Assembly: GCA_017501865.1 (NCBI GenBank)
Contig: JAFVWD010000025.1
Coordinates: 1-11,512, forward strand
Origin: Clostridia bacterium
Lineage (GTDB): Bacteria > Bacillota > Clostridia > Oscillospirales > Acutalibacteraceae
Length of the DNA stretch: 11,512 bases
Direction of reading: 5' to 3'
Positions 6,237 through 11,512 of the stretch are shown piece after piece (position 1 is the stretch's first letter; the number at the start of each line of letters is the position of its first letter). Below the pieces are notes generated by a model. It made no database searches and had not been told where the DNA came from. It worked only from the letters and a program-made list of their open reading frames with translations. The position numbers and the translations under genes are program-made.

Positions 6237-8347
6237 TATTTTCCACCTATGATACTTAATCTGTGCAATGCTCTTGTTACCGCCATATAAAGATATGCTT
6301 TATTTTCATTACCTGAAAATACATTATCTTTATTAAATACTATTACACTGTCAAATTCAAGACCTTTTGTTAAAATTAACGGCATAATAACCGGTGCATC
6401 ACTTAAAACACACGATTTATTGTCACAAAGACGCAAATCAGGCATTTCGTTTATTAGCTCTTTGTGTAATTCTCTTGCCTCGGCGATTGTCTTAGTTACT
6501 ATTGCAACAGAATGGCTTTTTTTACGATACTCTTTAATGACACCGGAAACCGCTTTTATGTCACTTACAAAGTCAATCTCTTCACCGTGTCTTGAGAAAA
6601 TATCATAGCTTCGCTCCTCAGACAAAAGAGAGACCGCAAATTTATTAATTTCTTCTGTTGAACGGTAGCTTCTGTTAAGATAAAGCGAGTTCGCAGAATA
6701 TAATTCTTCAAGCTTTTCTATATCTACAGAATTTATTTCAGGATTTATTGCCTGATTTGTATCTGCCAGCAAGGTGAACTTTGCTCTCGGGAACATTGTT
6801 AAAACAATTTTATGCTGAAGAAGGCTTAAATCCTGTGCCTCATCAATTAAAATATGCTTTACTCCTGACAACAATGCACCGTCACCCATAACACACTTTA
6901 CATAAACAATTGCAAGTGCATCGGGGAAATCTATAATTTTACTTTCTACCTGTTTCTTTGTAAGCTCATAAATTTCTTTGTTCTCACCTATTGCATCAAT
7001 GTAGCTTTCTAAAATACCAAGGTAAATTTCAGCAGGATTTGCAAGAACTGCAGAACGAAGAAGACGCCCTGTATTATGCTTTAACTCGCGGCGCTTTATT
7101 TTATAAAGCTTACTTGTATCCTCATCTATTGATGATTGTACGTCTATAATTTCATAAATTTTCTCTTTATTTTCAATAAAATACTCATCTATAACCCCGT
7201 TAACGAAGCTTACTAATCTTTCTGCTCTTGCAGAAGGTGCGTTTTCACTGTTCGACTCATATCTTTCAAGAATATCATCTTTAGAAATAATGACATCATC
7301 ATATAGCTTTACATCTTCAAACTCGGGGGTATAGTTTTCTGCATGAACCTTTAAGTAATCTATAAATTTCTCATCATATTTTAAAACTGCATTCTTTTTT
7401 CGTTGCTCATTACCTACAATCAGGGAATCTGCAAGATCGTAATAGTCAAGAACACTGTATCCCTCAAGCTCTGCCTTGAAGATATTGTAAAAACTTGCGT
7501 AATTAATAGGCATTTCTCCAAGCTCAGGAATAATATCTGCAACATAGCTTGAAAAAATATCGTTATTTGAAAACATTACTATTTCAGAAGAAGCAAGTTC
7601 TTTTCTGTTTCTGTAAAGCAAATAAGCAATTCTATGGAAGCCTACTGAAGTTTTTCCGCTTCCTGCAGGACCATACACTATTAAGTTTTTGTTATCAGAA
7701 TAACGTATTGCCTTGTTTTGCTCCCTCTGAATAGAATTAACTATAACTCTCAGATGCTCGTGGGTATTTTCTGACAAAACATCTCTTAAAATATCATCAT
7801 CAATTTTAATATCACTGTCAACAAATCCCTTTAACTCACCATTTTCAAATTTATATTGGCGTCTTAATGTAAGCTTACCTTCAATAACACCTGACGGTGC
7901 ATTAAAAAAAGCCTCGCTTGTACTGAAATCATCGTAAAAAAGCGAAGAAACCGGAGCGCGCCAGTCACACACAAGTGTGTTATAAGTATCTTGCTCCTGC
8001 AAGGTTTTCAAGCCTATATAAACCTTCTGCAATCTGCCTGATTTATTCGGTGTAAAATCAACTCTTGCAAAATACGGTGCATTTCTTAATTTATCATAAA
8101 AATATATTTCGTAATTTGCATTTTCTATTTCTTGCATCTGATTTTCCATTTCATAATGCAATTCTGTAAGCTCAACACCTGCATACATACCGCCGTTAGG
8201 GTTGTCCTCATTGAATTTTTCACCCTGTGCCTTAACACGTGCCTTATATGTTACTATAAGATCCTTAAGACGGATTATTTCACTGTTCAGAAATTCTTTT
8301 ACCTTACCGAAATAGAGCTGCTCTTGCTGTTCTTCTTTTGAAAACAT
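6236..8347 (-). CDS. helD: HelD-like superfamily I ATPase (RNA polymerase recycling)
   Basis: A 703-residue UvrD/Rep-like superfamily 1 NTPase of the HelD type. HelD proteins bind RNA polymerase and use ATP to free it from stalled or terminated complexes; HelR members also displace rifamycins. Visible features in order: a charged N-terminal helical hairpin (about 1-85, which in HelD enters the secondary channel); the HelD signature CDWRAPVSSLFYDD (127-140) and KLTLRRQYKF; a Q-motif-like IQREQNKAIR (206-215); Walker A GPAGSGKT (226-233); a central insertion; Walker B LIDEAQD (500-506); LNRSYRSTEEI (557-567); TKGLEFDSVIV (660-670); and YMAVTRALHRL (687-697). It is a little shorter than Bacillus HelD. 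The ATG at 8347 follows GAAAGG at 12 bases. It is first in the four-gene operon and has a clear promoter. The family is confident; whether it is the housekeeping HelD or a specialised paralogue is open. Confidence 0.9.
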   Translation of the reverse strand: MFSKEEQQEQLYFGKVKEFLNSEIIRLKDLIVTYKARVKAQGEKFNEDNPNGGMYAGVELTELHYEMENQMQEIENANYEIYFYDKLRNAPYFARVDFTPNKSGRLQKVYIGLKTLQEQDTYNTLVCDWRAPVSSLFYDDFSTSEAFFNAPSGVIEGKLTLRRQYKFENGELKGFVDSDIKIDDDILRDVLSENTHEHLRVIVNSIQREQNKAIRYSDNKNLIVYGPAGSGKTSVGFHRIAYLLYRNRKELASSEIVMFSNNDIFSSYVADIIPELGEMPINYASFYNIFKAELEGYSVLDYYDLADSLIVGNEQRKKNAVLKYDEKFIDYLKVHAENYTPEFEDVKLYDDVIISKDDILERYESNSENAPSARAERLVSFVNGVIDEYFIENKEKIYEIIDVQSSIDEDTSKLYKIKRRELKHNTGRLLRSAVLANPAEIYLGILESYIDAIGENKEIYELTKKQVESKIIDFPDALAIVYVKCVMGDGALLSGVKHILIDEAQDLSLLQHKIVLTMFPRAKFTLLADTNQAINPEINSVDIEKLEELYSANSLYLNRSYRSTEEINKFAVSLLSEERSYDIFSRHGEEIDFVSDIKAVSGVIKEYRKKSHSVAIVTKTIAEARELHKELINEMPDLRLCDNKSCVLSDAPVIMPLILTKGLEFDSVIVFNKDNVFSGNENKAYLYMAVTRALHRLSIIGGK

Positions 8348-8391
8348 TTTTTCATATTACCTTTCAAAAATATGATTTATGCGTAAAGGTT

Positions 8392-8420
8392 ATTATAGCA
8401 TAATATATTATTATCATCAA
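8392..8420 (-). promoter_or_regulatory. Promoter of the helD operon
   Basis: On the minus strand TTGATG (8420-8415), a 17-base spacer and a perfect TATAAT (8397-8392). Transcription should start near 8385, giving a leader of roughly 38 bases. The -35 box lies only 3 bases from the -35 box of the divergent esterase promoter. Confidence 0.7.
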
Positions 8421-8423
8421 GTG

Positions 8424-8451
8424 TTGACTTTAAATTACTTAAAGCTATAAT
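8424..8451 (+). promoter_or_regulatory. Promoter of the CE2-like esterase gene
   Basis: TTGACT (8424-8429), a 16-base spacer and a perfect TATAAT (8446-8451), with the start of transcription expected near 8458. The GAAGGA ribosome binding site (8470-8475) lies 8 bases before the ATG at 8484. It faces away from the helD promoter. Confidence 0.75.
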
Positions 8452-8483
8452 AAATATTAAAGTTATTTTGAAGGACTGAAATT

Positions 8484-9467
8484 ATGAAAATATCATACAG
8501 CCACGAGTCAATCCGTCTTACCGGAAGATGGGACACTCAGAACGAAGAATTTGCAACAGCTACTGCCACGGGAAGCTATATAGAATTTGCTTTCAGGGGC
8601 ACCTGTGCTACTGTGCTTTTTAATTGCGACGACAATAAATATCCCTTCCCACACCTCTGGATTCAATTGGACGATGGTTGTCTTACAGAAGCTATGGTTG
8701 ACAACTACATAAGAATCGTTGCAAAGAATGACTCTGAGCATATTTGCAGAATAATTTTCAAAGGCACTGTTGAAGAGTACAGGCGCTGGTTTTCGCCACT
8801 TGAGAATAAAATTTCCTTCTGCGGTGTCATTACCGACACCCCTGTAAAAATTGAAGAGGATACGAGAAAAACTATAGAATTTGTCGGAGATTCTATTACA
8901 GAAGGTGTTTTAACCGATGAAAACTATTACGGTGAAAACGGTGAAAATAAATTTTCTATAGGACAATTCAACAGGGTTTACCAGGATGATGTTACAGCAA
9001 CATATGCCTGGCTTACTGCTGAAAAGTTGAATTTGAGACCGATTTTTATGGGGTACGGAGCAGTAGGTGCTACTCACTCAGGAATGGGTGCCGTTCCTAA
9101 AGCAGATGAAAGCTATCCTTTTAACTTTCATAATTCACCTGTAACCCATAAAAATGCTGATTACATATTAATAAACCACGGTGCAAATGACAGAAACGGC
9201 ACGGTTGAATGCTACCTTGAAAATTATAAAAAGCTCTTGGATGTTATAATTCAAATGAATCCTGAATCAAAAATCATTTCACTTTCTGCTTTTTGTGGAG
9301 CATTTCATTCTGAGCTTGGTGAATTTATTAAAGAATACAACCAAAATAACGGTACAGATATTTTCTTTATTGACTCAAACGGTTGGGTTCCTGTTGAACC
9401 GTTACACCCTGACAGAAACGGTCACAGAATTATAGCTGAAAATCTTGCTTCTTGTTTTCCTTTATAA
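8484..9467 (+). CDS. CE2/SGNH-type carbohydrate esterase, cytoplasmic
   Basis: A 327-residue two-domain esterase of the SGNH/GDSL fold, arranged like carbohydrate esterase family 2 deacetylases. Residues about 1-120 form the N-terminal jelly-roll-like domain. Residues about 128-327 are the hydrolase: block I EFVGDSITEG with nucleophile Ser137, an oxyanion Gly region (GYGAVGATHSG), block III INHGANDRN with Asn235, and block V EPLHPDRNGH with catalytic His308. The Asp normally three residues before the His is Glu305 here, so it may work with Glu or as a Ser-His dyad, as reported for some CE2 enzymes. There is no signal peptide, so it probably removes acetyl groups from imported oligosaccharides inside the cell. 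It has a strong ribosome binding site and its own promoter, divergent from the helD operon that contains the sugar-type permease. The fold and active site are clear; the natural substrate is inferred. Confidence 0.88.
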   Translation: MKISYSHESIRLTGRWDTQNEEFATATATGSYIEFAFRGTCATVLFNCDDNKYPFPHLWIQLDDGCLTEAMVDNYIRIVAKNDSEHICRIIFKGTVEEYRRWFSPLENKISFCGVITDTPVKIEEDTRKTIEFVGDSITEGVLTDENYYGENGENKFSIGQFNRVYQDDVTATYAWLTAEKLNLRPIFMGYGAVGATHSGMGAVPKADESYPFNFHNSPVTHKNADYILINHGANDRNGTVECYLENYKKLLDVIIQMNPESKIISLSAFCGAFHSELGEFIKEYNQNNGTDIFFIDSNGWVPVEPLHPDRNGHRIIAENLASCFPL

Positions 9468-9471
9468 AATT

Positions 9472-9511
9472 AACGGTGTCGGCAGTTTGTGATTCTGCTG
9501 ACACCGTTTTT
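9472..9511 (+). terminator. Terminator after the esterase gene
   Basis: AACGGTGTCGGCAG (9472-9485) pairs with CTGCTGACACCGTT (9495-9508) in a 14-bp stem with one G-T pair and a 9-base loop, followed by TTTTTA. It starts 5 bases after the esterase stop and ends against the stop of the convergent eutH gene, so it insulates the two. On the minus strand the stem is followed by AATTTTA, a weaker tail. Confidence 0.85.
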
Positions 9512-9513
9512 AG

Positions 9514-10587
9514 TTATATTTTTATTTTTTTCACTGCAAAATTTGCCATAACAACAGCAACTGCACCTGCGACTAATTTACCTATAATAACCGCTAAAAT
9601 ATGTTCACCGTTATAAGAAAGCGTAAATGCTAAATGGTCGCCGAAAACAAATGCTCCCGAAACACAGAACGCAAGATTAAGCACTCTGCCCTTTCTGTTC
9701 ATTTTATCGGCATTTTCAATTGTAGCTATGCTGTTTGCAAGAGTTGCAACAAAACCTAAAACAGAAGTTTCATCAAGCCCTGTTTTTTCACCCAATTTTT
9801 TAAAGGGTTTATTTAAAAGCTTTGAAACAATAGCTATAAGCGGGAATGTACCCGAAAGCACAACTCCTATATGAAATATTATTTTAAAGCCTTCATCAAT
9901 CGGTGTTGTTTTTTCTAATATTGTCCATTTTGTAAGATATTGTAAAATACCAATTGCAAGACCTGCAGTAACTAAAATTAATATTGCCTTACCTAAAACA
10001 CCGAATATTTTAATGCAGATACCGGGAATCTTTAAAAGTCCGACAACTATAATCAACGAAAAAATAATAATTGGCACCAGATTTAAAATAAGTGTCAGAA
10101 CGTCTACACCCATAACAAGTCCTGAAACAAAACAACCTACGGGAATGGTGCTTATACCGCAAAGCAGACCTAAAAAAACATCCTTATGGTGCTCCTTGCT
10201 TATTGAGCTTATAGAGACAGGAATGGTAAATGATATAGTCGCACCTAACATAGATGCCACAACAAGTCCGTGAAACGAGCCCAAAAGTGCGTTTTCGCAC
10301 ACAGAATCGGCAAGTGCTGCACCGCCCATATCATTTGCAAAAACAATTCCCGCTATTGCCGAGGGGTCAAATCTGAAAAGATTTGCCACAGGCTTTATAA
10401 CAGGCAGAAGTATGTCTGAAAGTGTGGGGGCTATTGTTATCATACCAAGCATTGACATCGTAAGCGGTGCTATTGTATGTATACCCTTTTCAAATTCGTC
10501 ACCTAATTTCAGGTGATTGCCCGTCATTCTGTCTATAGCACCGATTAAAGCAAATATAGCCATTGTGACTGATAATGCGTATTCCAT
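9514..10587 (-). CDS. eutH: EutH-like ethanolamine permease, stand-alone
   Basis: A 357-residue integral membrane protein with about ten hydrophobic spans, matching the EutH family (ethanolamine utilisation transporter) in length and in recognisable blocks. These are the N-terminal AIFALIGAIDRMTGNHLKLGDEFEKG, the GIVFANDMGGAALAD block (about residues 81-95), the STIPVGCFVSGLVMG segment, and the C-terminal AFVFGDHLAFTL (about 313-324). EutH brings protonated ethanolamine, a lipid breakdown product, through the cytoplasmic membrane. No eutB/eutC ammonia-lyase, microcompartment shell or eutVW regulator genes lie beside it; its neighbours are an esterase and tRNA genes. The role here could be ethanolamine uptake for lipid synthesis or a related substrate. 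The ATG at 10587 is supported by AAGGTG (10595-10600) 7 bases upstream. I found no convincing promoter in the roughly 130 bases before it. The family is confident; the substrate in this context is less so. Confidence 0.88.
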   Translation of the reverse strand: MEYALSVTMAIFALIGAIDRMTGNHLKLGDEFEKGIHTIAPLTMSMLGMITIAPTLSDILLPVIKPVANLFRFDPSAIAGIVFANDMGGAALADSVCENALLGSFHGLVVASMLGATISFTIPVSISSISKEHHKDVFLGLLCGISTIPVGCFVSGLVMGVDVLTLILNLVPIIIFSLIIVVGLLKIPGICIKIFGVLGKAILILVTAGLAIGILQYLTKWTILEKTTPIDEGFKIIFHIGVVLSGTFPLIAIVSKLLNKPFKKLGEKTGLDETSVLGFVATLANSIATIENADKMNRKGRVLNLAFCVSGAFVFGDHLAFTLSYNGEHILAVIIGKLVAGAVAVVMANFAVKKIKI

Positions 10588-10716
10588 AAGTTTTCACCTT
10601 CTGCTTTCCTTCTTTGGAGCCTGTAGGATGAACGGAAATCCGTCTATAAAAACACGGTTCAGATAATTCTTTTCACCCTGACTGAGTTTCTTTATTAATG
10701 TTAATAGCTGATAACT

Positions 10717-10751
10717 AAAAAATTCCGCCCGCTTTCGCGAACGGAATTTTT
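10717..10751 (-). terminator. Terminator of the tRNA-Gly/tRNA-Arg unit
   Basis: AAAAATTCCG (10718-10727) pairs with CGGAATTTTT (10742-10751) around a GC-rich centre with a small CGC/GCG inner stem. Read on the minus strand it gives a hairpin ending in a T-run (forward A-run 10717-10722). It begins directly at the encoded CCA of tRNA-Arg. Confidence 0.75.
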
Positions 10752-10827
10752 GGCGCGCCGGAAGGGACTCGAACCCCTGACCTACTGGTTCGTAGCCAGT
10801 CACTCTATCCAACTGAGCTACCGGCGC
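10751..10827 (-). tRNA. tRNA-Arg (anticodon ACG)
   Basis: A 77-base tRNA with encoded CCA. The acceptor GCGCCGG/CCGGCGC pairs fully, and the D arm, anticodon stem ACTGG/CCAGT and T stem AGGGG/CCCTT fold with only G-T wobbles. The anticodon loop CTACGAA gives ACG (34-36), read as ICG after deamination, decoding CGU, CGC and CGA. It is second in the minus-strand unit, 4 bases after tRNA-Gly. Confidence 0.96.
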
Positions 10828-10831
10828 AAAA

Positions 10832-10907
10832 TGGAGCGGATGACGAGGCTCGAACTCGCTACCTCCACCTTGGCAAGGTGGCGCTCTACCAGATGAGCTA
10901 CATCCGC
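10832..10907 (-). tRNA. tRNA-Gly (anticodon GCC)
   Basis: A 76-base tRNA with encoded CCA. The acceptor GCGGATG/CATCCGC pairs fully, the anticodon arm is CCACC-TTGCCAA-GGTGG, and the T stem is GCGAG/CTCGT with one G-T pair. The anticodon GCC decodes GGU and GGC. It is first in the minus-strand tRNA unit, about 7 bases after the predicted transcription start. Confidence 0.96.
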
Positions 10908-10920
10908 AAATGCAAGGCAT

Positions 10921-10949
10921 ATTATACATATAAAAACCATTGTTGTCAA
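10921..10949 (-). promoter_or_regulatory. Consensus promoter of the tRNA-Gly/tRNA-Arg unit
   Basis: Minus strand TTGACA (10949-10944), a 17-base spacer and TATAAT (10926-10921): a perfect sigma-A consensus, as expected for stable RNA. It is divergent from the tRNA-Met/tRNA-Glu promoter about 60 bases away. Confidence 0.9.
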
Positions 10950-11009
10950 GGGTTTTTTCTGTAAAGTTTCAAAAAGTTTTATTTTTTTCATATTTTTTAA
11001 AAAAAGGTA

Positions 11010-11038
11010 TTGACAAATATAAACTTTCAAGTTATAAT
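11010..11038 (+). promoter_or_regulatory. Consensus promoter of the tRNA-Met/tRNA-Glu unit
   Basis: TTGACA (11010-11015), a 17-base spacer and TATAAT (11033-11038), again a perfect consensus. Transcription should begin near 11045, leaving a leader of about 58 bases before tRNA-Met. The leader opens with a D-arm-like GCTC/GAGC hairpin. Confidence 0.9.
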
Positions 11039-11044
11039 CATCGT

Positions 11045-11082
11045 GCTCAGTTGAGAGCGACATCACTCTTTCAGCGGGTGAG
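11045..11082 (+). other. tRNA-like structured leader of the tRNA-Met unit
   Basis: GCTCAGTTGAGAGC (11045-11058) can fold as a 4-bp stem and resembles a tRNA D-arm with a shortened loop. It is followed by TCACT/GGTGA (about 11063-11067 with 11077-11081), a 5-bp stem around a 9-base loop. There is no acceptor or T-arm, so this is not a tRNA. It could be a decayed tRNA fragment or a processing structure in the precursor. Confidence 0.3.
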
Positions 11083-11102
11083 TTTGTTGTTTTCATATAT
11101 AT

Positions 11103-11179
11103 GGCGGAATAGCTCAGTTGGCTAGAGCGTCCGGTTCATACCCGGCAGGTCGTAGGTTCAAGTCCCACTTCCGCTACCA
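11103..11179 (+). tRNA. tRNA-Met (elongator type, anticodon CAT)
   Basis: A 77-base tRNA with encoded CCA. The acceptor is GGCGGAA/TTCCGCT with a terminal G-T pair, and the anticodon loop TTCATAC gives CAT (11137-11139). The GGCGG start, GGTTCATACCCG core and CCGCTACCA end match elongator tRNA-Met of bacilli rather than initiator tRNA or lysidine-type tRNA-Ile. The T stem GTAGG/CCCAC has one A-C mismatch (11154 with 11166). It is first in its transcription unit. Confidence 0.93.
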
Positions 11180-11214
11180 AGTCAACTTTCTTACCTGCTG
11201 GAGTGTTAAATATA

Positions 11215-11231
11215 GAAGAACAAAGTTCTTC
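11215..11231 (+). other. Small hairpin between tRNA-Met and tRNA-Glu
   Basis: GAAGAAC (11215-11221) and GTTCTTC (11225-11231) form a 7-bp stem with an AAA loop, 7 bases before tRNA-Glu. There is no T-run, so it is not a terminator. It may guide processing of the dicistronic tRNA precursor; that is a guess. Confidence 0.4.
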
Positions 11232-11238
11232 AAAATAT

Positions 11239-11313
11239 GGCCCGGTGGTCAAGCGGTTAAGACACCGCCCTTTCACGGCGGTAACGGGAGTTCGATTCTC
11301 CCACGAGTCACCA
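11239..11313 (+). tRNA. tRNA-Glu (anticodon TTC), acceptor stem mismatched
   Basis: A 75-base tRNA with encoded CCA. The anticodon arm CCGCC-CTTTCAC-GGCGG is intact (anticodon TTC, reading GAA and GAG), as are the short D arm typical of tRNA-Glu and the T stem GGGAG/CTCCC. The acceptor strands GGCCCGG and ACGAGTC do not pair at two positions: C4 with A69 (11242, 11306) and G7 with A66 (11245, 11303). The 3' strand would pair perfectly with GGCTCGT, so the 5' strand appears to carry the changes. It may be a working isodecoder or a decaying copy. Confidence 0.85.
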
Positions 11314-11319
11314 CCGCTT

Positions 11320-11355
11320 GAAAAGCTCCCTTCCCAAAGGGAGCTTTTCTTTTTT
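11320..11355 (+). terminator. Strong terminator after tRNA-Glu
   Basis: GAAAAGCTCCCTT (11320-11332) pairs perfectly with AAGGGAGCTTTTC (11337-11349) around a CCCA loop, followed by six T (11350-11355). A second short GC-rich hairpin (CTGCG/CGCAG, 11358-11371) follows immediately. Confidence 0.93.
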
Positions 11356-11392
11356 GTCTGCGCGAGCGCAGCAAAAAAATTACAAAAACCTA

Positions 11393-11421
11393 TTGACTTT
11401 TGTTTTTCGTTGTGATATAAT
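11393..11421 (+). promoter_or_regulatory. Promoter of the second tRNA-Met gene
   Basis: TTGACT (11393-11398), a 17-base spacer and TATAAT (11416-11421). Transcription should start near 11428, about 25 bases before the tRNA. It shows that the second tRNA-Met is a separate unit from tRNA-Met/tRNA-Glu. Confidence 0.85.
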
Positions 11422-11452
11422 ACACGAGCGAGAAAAGCAAGGCATACAAAAT

Positions 11453-11512
11453 GGCGAATTAGCTCAGTTGGCTAGAGCGTCCGGTTCATACCCGGCAGGT
11501 CGTTGGTTCAAA
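11453..11512 (+). tRNA. tRNA-Met (anticodon CAT), second copy, 3' end outside window
   Basis: The first 60 bases of a second elongator-type tRNA-Met, cut by the window end within the T loop. Its anticodon is at 11487-11489. The core from base 8 to the T stem is identical to the first copy, except T at 11504 where the first has A. The 5' acceptor strand differs (GGCGAAT against GGCGGAA). The 3' acceptor strand needed to confirm pairing lies beyond the window. Confidence 0.88.

Noticed and set aside
10632..10643. Near-palindrome ACGGA-AA-TCCGT upstream of eutH
   Set aside because: Arms of 5 bases are expected by chance, and I found no convincing promoter beside it to make it an operator.
10594..11096. 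Open frames on the minus strand across the tRNA-Gly/tRNA-Arg region
   Set aside because: Their peptides (e.g. SSSGRAPPCQGGGSEFEP, VAQLDRVTGYEPVGQGFES) are the well-known spurious translations of tRNA genes.
10940..11415. Open frames on the plus strand across the tRNA-Met/tRNA-Glu region
   Set aside because: They run through promoters, tRNAs and a terminator, lack ribosome binding sites, and have no protein-like composition.
10912..11446. Ten-base direct repeat GCAAGGCATA at 10912 and 11437
   Set aside because: It lies in opposite orientation relative to the two transcription units and is not extended; probably chance.
1..11512. CRISPR array, insertion sequence or phage genes
   Set aside because: No regularly spaced repeats, transposase or phage-type products were seen on either strand.

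Overview
The window is AT-rich DNA from a low-GC Gram-positive bacterium. It is most likely an anaerobic gut- or rumen-type clostridium (Clostridia, Oscillospirales-like). The evidence is the Bacillota-style consensus promoters and ribosome binding sites, tRNA genes with encoded CCA, a HelD-type RNA polymerase-recycling ATPase, an EutH-like carrier, and a class I lysyl-tRNA synthetase, which only some clostridia carry. The organism is inferred from gene content; no marker in the window fixes the species.

Layout. Positions 1-891 (+) hold the 3' part of a transglutaminase-like gene cut by the window edge. Positions 972-2996 (+) encode a class I lysyl-tRNA synthetase with an extra C-terminal OB-fold tRNA-binding domain, read from its own near-consensus promoter and closed by a terminator that looks bidirectional. 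From 8347 down to 3167 (-) runs a tight four-gene operon: HelD-like ATPase, MFS permease, an unrecognised exported all-beta-type protein, and a GNAT acetyltransferase. Its genes are joined by a TAATG overlap, a 2-base gap and an ATGA overlap. A divergent promoter pair at 8392-8451, with the two -35 boxes 3 bases apart, drives this operon and, on the other side, a cytoplasmic CE2/SGNH-type esterase (8484-9467, +). A terminator separates the esterase from a convergent stand-alone EutH-like carrier (10587-9514, -).

The right end is a tRNA cluster with two divergent transcription units. On the minus strand are tRNA-Gly(GCC) and tRNA-Arg(ACG), with a perfect TTGACA-17-TATAAT promoter and a terminator. 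On the plus strand are tRNA-Met(CAT) and tRNA-Glu(TTC), also with a perfect promoter and a strong terminator. A third promoter then precedes a second tRNA-Met(CAT) cut by the window end.

Points worth a second look are the LysRS-OB domain fusion, the unknown conserved protein in the HelD operon, the near-abutting divergent promoters, a tRNA T-arm-like remnant that supplies the last nine codons of the acetyltransferase, acceptor-stem mismatches in tRNA-Glu, and two tRNA-Met genes with identical cores but different acceptor stems. I saw no CRISPR array, insertion sequence or recognisable phage gene. No known defence system is evident. The HelD operon is the best candidate for an undescribed functional unit, but that is inference.
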